Below, in pieces: positions 59,255-64,000 of a stretch of 64,000 bases of DNA. The translations under genes and the position numbers were made by a program. The stretch's first letter is position 1. Every line of letters begins with the position of its first letter. The notes below the pieces were generated by a model. The model had not been told where the DNA came from. It worked only from the letters and a program-made list of their open reading frames with translations, and made no database searches. The DNA is from an uncultured Fibrobacter sp. (GTDB taxonomy: Bacteria > Fibrobacterota > Fibrobacteria > Fibrobacterales > Fibrobacteraceae). The stretch is from positions 1 to 64,000 of the forward strand of contig NZ_CAMVDO010000013.1 in NCBI RefSeq assembly GCF_947166265.1. The letters are read 5' to 3'.

Positions 59255-60451
59255 CTAGGACTTCTTGAAGAATCTCTTGAAGCTATTCCATTCTCCGGCA
59301 ACCGAGGAACCGTGTGCGCTCTCGACTTCCAGGAATCCGAGAAGGTTGCAGACAATCGTCGCCAAAAGGAACGAAACTGCAAACGCAAAGAGCAGCGTCA
59401 CGCCACGGAGCGGGTAGACCTTCTTGTCGTTTTCCCAGGGCGGAACAAGGATATGCAGATTCGTGAGCATCTTCGCTTCTTCAAGGCGCATTTCCTCGTT
59501 CTGCTGACGCAAGAGCTTGTACAGCGTTTCCTGGATGCGGATCTCCGCCTCGCGACGGAAGTATTCGGCAGAAAGTTCAGGGGACTTCTTGAGGGCGACC
59601 ATACCGAGCGATTCGTGGCGTCCCTTCAACGTTCCGTTCAGGGCCGTGTTCACGCCCTGGTAGCGCTTGGAAAGTTCGTCGTAGCGCTTGCTCTTTTCGC
59701 CACGGTCCGCCTTTTCGAAAGCCATCTCGATAGACACTTCCTCGCGCTTCGCCTGCAGGGCGCTCAGGTACTTGAGCGTAGACTCCATCTGGATCTCGGG
59801 TTCGTAGAAGTTGTTGTCCACCTGGAACTTCACGAAATCCTGCAACAGGGAATCCAGCTTGCGCTCGCATGAATCCAGCCTGCCCTGGAAGTAGAGTCTG
59901 GACTGTCTGGCCTGGGCCGTCTTGAAGGCATTAAATGCGGAATCCGCCTTTTCGAGCATGAACGACACCATCTTCGCCGCGAGCTTGTAATCCTCATCCT
60001 CGACATAGATGACGAACATGTCTTCCTTGTTCGTCTCGATTCCGAAATTCTTGCGGAACAGCTTCAGCAAGTCCGCATGGAAATGCCCGTCGAACTTGTA
60101 GTGCTCGGCCAGGTTGAACTCCTTGATGACCATGTCGTGCAGTTCCCACGAATTGAATATGGTCCACACCGCATTCGCCTCTTCGTCGCTTCCGGAAAGG
60201 CCAAGCAGCGACCCCATTCCAGCGCCGCCACCCAACATGGAGCCGATTCCACTCAGACTTCCCTGAGACGACGACGGCGGAGTCACGACGGCCGTCGCGG
60301 AATAGGCGGGCTTGATCACCCACATCACGAGCACGAACGCAAATAGGGTCGGTAAAAGCAACAAGGCGAGGAACAGCTTGAAATGCTTCAAGTTGTTGTT
60401 CACCAGGCGAAGGCAGACTTCAACGATACCAGCAGATTCCTGAGATTGCAT
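59255..60451 (-). CDS. Polysaccharide chain-length determinant (Wzz family)
   Basis: A 398-residue inner-membrane protein: one N-terminal membrane helix (LKHFKLFLALLLLPTLFAFVLVMWVIKPAYSATAVV), a periplasmic coiled-coil domain (about 170-320) and a C-terminal membrane helix (LLFAFAVSFLLATIVCNLL), the Wzz/BexC topology. SSQGSLSGIGSMLGGGAGMGSLLGL is an unusual Gly/Ser-rich loop after the first helix. It sets chain length or couples to the export channel encoded upstream. No tyrosine kinase domain is fused. The gene starts 6 nt after the export gene. Confidence 0.85.
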   Translation of the reverse strand: MQSQESAGIVEVCLRLVNNNLKHFKLFLALLLLPTLFAFVLVMWVIKPAYSATAVVTPPSSSQGSLSGIGSMLGGGAGMGSLLGLSGSDEEANAVWTIFNSWELHDMVIKEFNLAEHYKFDGHFHADLLKLFRKNFGIETNKEDMFVIYVEDEDYKLAAKMVSFMLEKADSAFNAFKTAQARQSRLYFQGRLDSCERKLDSLLQDFVKFQVDNNFYEPEIQMESTLKYLSALQAKREEVSIEMAFEKADRGEKSKRYDELSKRYQGVNTALNGTLKGRHESLGMVALKKSPELSAEYFRREAEIRIQETLYKLLRQQNEEMRLEEAKMLTNLHILVPPWENDKKVYPLRGVTLLFAFAVSFLLATIVCNLLGFLEVESAHGSSVAGEWNSFKRFFKKS

Positions 60452-60457
60452 AGACGA

Positions 60458-61633
60458 TTAGTTGTTCTGGTTATAGGTTGCGTAAATGAGGAACGCCGAC
60501 GACACCACCGTCAAAAGCGACACAAGGAACAACGTGAAATCCTTGAACGCTTCGTAGCGGCTCTTCGGAATCTCGATGTAGTCACCTGGTATAATCTGGT
60601 CCTCGGTCACGCTCAGCGAAAGCGCCTTGGGTTCCTTGCCGCGCCAGACCCTCACCTGGCTCCACGATCCCGTAATCGTATTGATGCCGGCCGCCGCGAT
60701 GTAATCCAGCGCATGCCACGAAGGATTGTAGGGGAACTTGCCGATATGGTTCACGGACCCGCCCACGTACACAAGCATCTCCTGCACCGAAAATTCCACC
60801 TCGGTATTGGGAGCGACCTTGGTCTCGCTCATTTCAGCAAGCGTAATCCAGCGCGGAGGTTTCCCCGGTTCGCGGATGCATGCGGCCTTGTAGCCGTAGT
60901 TGTGCATACGCGCCGCACCCGACAGCTCGTAATAGTCCTGCACCGTACGGTCCTTGCTATAGGCGACGCTGCTCCTGAATCCAGGGAAAATCATCGCGAT
61001 GTTGTCGCCCATCTTCACGTATGGAACAAACACGCGGTCGCCCTGTTCCATCATCACGTCGTCCTCGAAGTTGCCCTTGTTCGACATCGCCGAGAAATTC
61101 ACGTGCAGGGTATCCTTGCCGCGAATCACCTGAACGTCCTCAGTGTTAGCGTTCGACAGAAAACCGCCCAGCTGACGGATAAAGAAACTCAGACGCGTCT
61201 GCGGGTCCACCAGTTGCTGGCCCACCACGACAATGGCGCCCATCGCGTTCACCCTGAACCTCTTGAGCGCCGATAGCTGCACATAGCACTGATCGCGCTT
61301 GTAGCGCTTAGACGCAAGGTCAAGAATCATCTCGCGCGCCTCGAACAGGGGCTTTCCGCCTACAAAGGCGACACCGCATTCCTCGATAGCAATAGAGCCG
61401 TCAGGCGCCACCTGCACCGAAAGGTAATTATCCTCAAGCATCAAGTCCAGAAAGTCGCCCGGACCGAGCACGTAGCTGGAATCCACCGACTCTTCGGAAA
61501 AGGCAGGTTCCAGCGCAATCGCGCTTCGCGTCGAAAGCCCGCTACGATTCCCTATCGCCGCAGACTTGAACAAATCTTCATCGGCGAAAAGGGAGCTACA
61601 CAAGAAAAAGACAAATAAAATTAGATAGCGCAT
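60458..61633 (-). CDS. Polysaccharide export protein, Wza-like
   Basis: A 391-residue protein with a signal peptide (MRYLILFVFFLCSSLFADED), then SYVLGPGDFLDLMLEDN (the start of the Poly_export/PES domain), VQVAPDGSIAIEECGVAFVGGK, and two SLBB-type segments (FRVNAMGAIVVVGQ and MLVYVGGSVNHIGKFPYNPS). A C-terminal helix (FKDFTLFLVSLLTVVSSAFLIYATY) crosses a membrane. It forms the outer channel for capsule/exopolysaccharide. There is no lipobox cysteine, unlike E. coli Wza. It opens the eleven-gene polysaccharide operon. Confidence 0.88.
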   Translation of the reverse strand: MRYLILFVFFLCSSLFADEDLFKSAAIGNRSGLSTRSAIALEPAFSEESVDSSYVLGPGDFLDLMLEDNYLSVQVAPDGSIAIEECGVAFVGGKPLFEAREMILDLASKRYKRDQCYVQLSALKRFRVNAMGAIVVVGQQLVDPQTRLSFFIRQLGGFLSNANTEDVQVIRGKDTLHVNFSAMSNKGNFEDDVMMEQGDRVFVPYVKMGDNIAMIFPGFRSSVAYSKDRTVQDYYELSGAARMHNYGYKAACIREPGKPPRWITLAEMSETKVAPNTEVEFSVQEMLVYVGGSVNHIGKFPYNPSWHALDYIAAAGINTITGSWSQVRVWRGKEPKALSLSVTEDQIIPGDYIEIPKSRYEAFKDFTLFLVSLLTVVSSAFLIYATYNQNN

Positions 61634-61665
61634 GTCCGTATAAAATACAAAAATAGAGACACCAT

Positions 61666-61701
61666 AAAAAAACAGGCCGACGTGAGTCGAGCCTGTTTTT
61701 C
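61666..61701 (-). terminator. Terminator after rplQ
   Basis: Minus strand ACAGGC (61696-61691), 13-nt loop, GCCTGT (61677-61672) followed by a T run; arms flanked by complementary A/T stretches. Confidence 0.8.
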
Positions 61702-61722
61702 AATCTTTTCACAAAGATTCAA

Positions 61723-62187
61723 TTATGCCTTGCTTTCGCCTTCGACCATGCTCACAGCTTCGGACTTGGCAGGTTCTGCAGCCTTCTTGGTCTTCACGAC
61801 GATTTCGTCTTCGACGAGACCGACGAGAGCCATTTCAGCAGCGTCACCAGCGCGGTTCGGGCCGAGCTTGATGATACGGGTATAGCCGCCATTACGGCCA
61901 GCGTAGCGAGGACCGAGCGTTGCGAACAGGTCCTGCACAGCCTTCGGGCTCATCACGAAGCGAGAAGCTTCACGACGTGCAGAAAGGTCACCCTTCTTTG
62001 CATAAGTGATCATGCGATCCACGCAGCTACGGACGAGCTTAGCCTTGTGGAGAGTAGTGCGCACATAGCGGTTGCTCTGTTCGGCTTCCATACCCTTCTC
62101 AAGAATAGAAGTGGTAAGGGCGCGGAGGATGGCACGCTTGTGCTGGGCGTTCACGCCCAATTTCTTGTTTTTTACACCGTGTCTCAT
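61723..62187 (-). CDS. rplQ: Large ribosomal subunit protein L17
   Basis: A 154-residue protein with MRHGVKNKKLGVNAQHKRAILRALTTSIL, the L17 signature, and the VQDLFATLGPRYAGRNGGYTRIIKLGPNRAGDAAEMALVGLV block. A 25-residue acidic/Lys-Ala tail extends beyond bacterial L17 (about 127 residues). It binds 23S rRNA near the tunnel exit. It follows rpoA by 2 nt and ends at a terminator. Confidence 0.97.
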   Translation of the reverse strand: MRHGVKNKKLGVNAQHKRAILRALTTSILEKGMEAEQSNRYVRTTLHKAKLVRSCVDRMITYAKKGDLSARREASRFVMSPKAVQDLFATLGPRYAGRNGGYTRIIKLGPNRAGDAAEMALVGLVEDEIVVKTKKAAEPAKSEAVSMVEGESKA

Positions 62188-62189
62188 GT

Positions 62190-63164
62190 TTAATCCTTCA
62201 AGTAGTCATCGACGTCCATGCCAAAGGAAAGGCCCATGGAGGTCAACACCTCGTTAAGTTCCACCAAGGACTTCCGACCGAAGTTCTTGTATTTAAGCAT
62301 ATCGTTTTCCTTGTTGCGCACAAGTTCGCCAACGGTATGGATGTTTGCCATACGCAGGCAGTTGCTGGAGCGAACGGAGAGTTCCAGGTCGTCCACGCGG
62401 GTGCGCAGGAGCTGGGCGATACGCTGACGTTCTTCATCCATTTCAAGTTCTTCGGGGCTTTCAAGATCGCCTTCGAAGTTGATGAAGATTTCCAAGTGGT
62501 CCATAAGGAGCTTTGCAGCGTATGCAAGAGCGTCTTCAGGATCGATGGAGCCGTCAGTCGTAATTTCCAGTTCCAGACGGTTGTAGTCCGTCTTCTGGCC
62601 AACGCGGGTATCGCTGATGTGCATCGCGACTTTCTGCACCGGGTTGAAGTTGGCGTCCATGGCGATAACACCGATCGGAGCGTCCTTGTCCTTCAATTCG
62701 TCGGCAGTGACGTAGCCGCGACCGCTGGAAATCTTCACTTCCAGGGAGAGCGATGCGTTACCGTTCAATGTAGCGATATGGACATCCGGAGTCAAGATGG
62801 CGACATTCGGATTGTCTATAAAGTCCTTGGCCGTGACTTCGCCTTCGCCGGACATGTCCAAGCGGAGCGTTTCGTCGTGGTCGGACAGGAGCTTGACGCG
62901 GATGCTCTTGAGATTCAGGATAATGTCGGTGACATCTTCCTTCACACCCGGAATCGTCGAGAATTCCTTATCGACGCCTTCAATTTTCACGGAGACAATA
63001 GCCGCACCCTGCAGAGAGGAAAGGAGCGAGCGACGGAGGGCGTTACCGAGGGTAATACCCCAGCCACGTTCCAAAGCCTCTACGACAAACTTGGCGTAGC
63101 GACCGTCTTCGCCGGTTTCCACTTTCTGGAAGCTGCGCGGCATCTGAAGTGATTTCCACATCAT
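62190..63164 (-). CDS. rpoA: RNA polymerase alpha subunit
   Basis: A 324-residue alpha subunit: N-terminal assembly domain (FVVEALERGWGITLGNALRRSLLSSLQGAAI, residues 25-55; VTADELKDKDAPIGVIAMD) and C-terminal domain with LELSVRSSNCLRMANIHTVGELVRNKENDMLKYKNFGRKSLVELNEVL, the helix-hairpin-helix that contacts UP elements and activators. Length is normal. It starts 18 nt after rpsK; the usual rpsD gene is not between them. Confidence 0.97.
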   Translation of the reverse strand: MMWKSLQMPRSFQKVETGEDGRYAKFVVEALERGWGITLGNALRRSLLSSLQGAAIVSVKIEGVDKEFSTIPGVKEDVTDIILNLKSIRVKLLSDHDETLRLDMSGEGEVTAKDFIDNPNVAILTPDVHIATLNGNASLSLEVKISSGRGYVTADELKDKDAPIGVIAMDANFNPVQKVAMHISDTRVGQKTDYNRLELEITTDGSIDPEDALAYAAKLLMDHLEIFINFEGDLESPEELEMDEERQRIAQLLRTRVDDLELSVRSSNCLRMANIHTVGELVRNKENDMLKYKNFGRKSLVELNEVLTSMGLSFGMDVDDYLKD

Positions 63165-63182
63165 TGGCGATACCTCTTTTAA

Positions 63183-63623
63183 TTAGACTCTTCTCTTCTT
63201 TTTAGGACGGCAACCATTGTGCGGAACGCCCGTCACGTCTCGAATAGAGAGAACTTCGAGGCCCGCATTCTTGATAGCGCGGACAGCGGATTCACGACCG
63301 CCACCTGCACCCTTGACGCGGACATCTACCTTGCGCATACCGAGGTCGAAAGCCTTGTGGGCAGCGACTTCAGCGGCGAGCTGGGCAGCAAACGGTGTGC
63401 TCTTGCGAGAGCCCTTGAAACCGGAGTTACCCGGAGAGCCCCAAGCGACCACGTTGCCACGAGCATCGGTGATAGAAACGATTGTATTGTTGAAGGAAGC
63501 GAACACGCAGGCGATACCCTGGATGTCAATACGCTTCTTGCCCTTCTTGACCTTGACGTCTTCAGCAGCAGCAACCGGAGCTTCGGCAGCGGCAGCAGTT
63601 TCCTTAATTTCTTCTTCAGCCAC
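63183..63623 (-). CDS. rpsK: Small ribosomal subunit protein S11
   Basis: A 146-residue protein with [49 protein letters not shown] and the C-terminal [18 protein letters not shown], both diagnostic of S11. The first about 30 residues are an Ala/Glu/Lys-rich extension absent from E. coli S11 (129 residues). It contacts 16S rRNA in the platform. It lies 11 nt after rpsM. Confidence 0.97.
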   Translation of the reverse strand: MAEEEIKETAAAAEAPVAAAEDVKVKKGKKRIDIQGIACVFASFNNTIVSITDARGNVVAWGSPGNSGFKGSRKSTPFAAQLAAEVAAHKAFDLGMRKVDVRVKGAGGGRESAVRAIKNAGLEVLSIRDVTGVPHNGCRPKKKRRV

Positions 63624-63634
63624 GATGAATCTCC

Positions 63635-64000
63635 TTACTTCTTCTTGTTAGCCACAGTCTTCTTGGGACCCTTACGAGTGCGGGCATTGGTACGGGAGCG
63701 CTGACCGCGGACCGGGAGGCCCTTGCGGTGGCGGATGCCACGATAGCAGCCAATATCCTGCAGACGCTTAATGTTCAAGGTGATTTCTGCGCGGAGCTGA
63801 CCTTCCACGGAGTATTCGTCTTCGAGGAGATGACGAATCTTACCTTGTTCTTCTTCAGTGAGGTCATCGCACTTCTTGTTCTTGTCGATACCCAGCTGGG
63901 CACAGACCTTGTTAGCGGTGAACAGACCGACACCATAGATTGCCGTCAGACCGTACTCGACGGTCTTGTTTTTCGGTAAATCGACACCAGCGATACGTGC
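63635..64000 (-). CDS. rpsM: Small ribosomal subunit protein S13 (partial, lacks only the start codon)
   Basis: 121 residues are visible, from [12 protein letters not shown] to TVANKKK, with the window edge directly before the second codon, so only the initiator ATG (just outside) is missing. [19 protein letters not shown] and the C-terminal [25 protein letters not shown] are S13 signatures. It contacts the P-site tRNA and 23S rRNA. First gene of this stretch of the alpha operon. Confidence 0.96.
   Translation of the reverse strand, partial: ARIAGVDLPKNKTVEYGLTAIYGVGLFTANKVCAQLGIDKNKKCDDLTEEEQGKIRHLLEDEYSVEGQLRAEITLNIKRLQDIGCYRGIRHRKGLPVRGQRSRTNARTRKGPKKTVANKKK

Overview
The window looks like a chromosomal segment of a Fibrobacter-like bacterium. 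Supporting signs are two proteins with the Fibrobacter paralogous (FISUMP-type) domain, a secreted pectate lyase and a cadherin/Ig-like protein ending in similar sorting-type C-termini, serine-rich linkers of the Fibrobacter glycanase style, outer-membrane beta-barrels, and a gram-negative capsule/exopolysaccharide locus. Most of the sequence is balanced in base composition. Three blocks are visibly AT-rich and carry unusual genes: 1-2.9 kb, 23.4-32.3 kb and 39.0-40.5 kb.

Layout. 1-2.8 kb: a defence-type operon on the minus strand (PLD-nuclease/helicase, a 59-residue protein, a DndD/SbcC-like ATPase). The ATPase is cut off by what looks like the end of an IS3-family element at the window edge. 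3-4.5 kb: a leaderless phosphoesterase gene and two small orphan genes, one behind a perfect consensus promoter. 4.6-7.0 kb: a cysteine/methionine PLP-enzyme operon preceded by a complete-looking ribosome-mediated attenuator with a four-cysteine leader peptide. 7-19.1 kb: a histidine phosphatase, PAP2 phosphatase, acetate kinase, a large secreted cadherin-like protein, nagZ-uup, two tandem outer-membrane barrels and rarA. 19.1-22.6 kb: an envelope barrel/lipoprotein pair, a small acidic protein and a WYL-like protein.

22.6-33.2 kb holds the most unusual block: a six-gene operon encoding a GrpE-like coiled-coil protein, a giant Hsp70-like ATPase, a HerA-like ATPase, a glycine-zipper membrane protein, an unknown protein and an EcsC-family protein. 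It is flanked on both sides by cytoplasmic FISUMP proteins and by near-identical GTTCCA-N5-TGGAAC palindromes. I know of no named system with this composition. A chaperone-gated, membrane-acting defence or stress module is the working guess.

33.2-36.3 kb: two 393-bp near-identical direct repeats, each followed by an Rpn/PD-(D/E)XK 'transposase-like' nuclease gene. The second gene is broken by a 116-bp hairpin-rich insertion whose removal restores the reading frame. 36.3-38.9 kb: M48 peptidase, LemA, YggS. 39.0-40.4 kb: an AT-rich two-gene module of unknown function. 40.5-48.3 kb: lon, pectate lyase, and tRNA-Leu-tig-clpP-clpX (proteostasis genes). 48.3-61.6 kb: a flippase facing a dense eleven-gene polysaccharide operon (export, chain length, polymerase, glycosyltransferases, SMR-type flippase pair). 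61.7-64.0 kb: the alpha ribosomal-protein operon (rpsM-rpsK-rpoA-rplQ, without rpsD).

A recurring regulatory feature is a -10-like hexamer ending 6-7 nt before the start codon with no Shine-Dalgarno sequence, which suggests frequent leaderless mRNAs. Functions are assigned from motifs and recalled family patterns; no database search was run.
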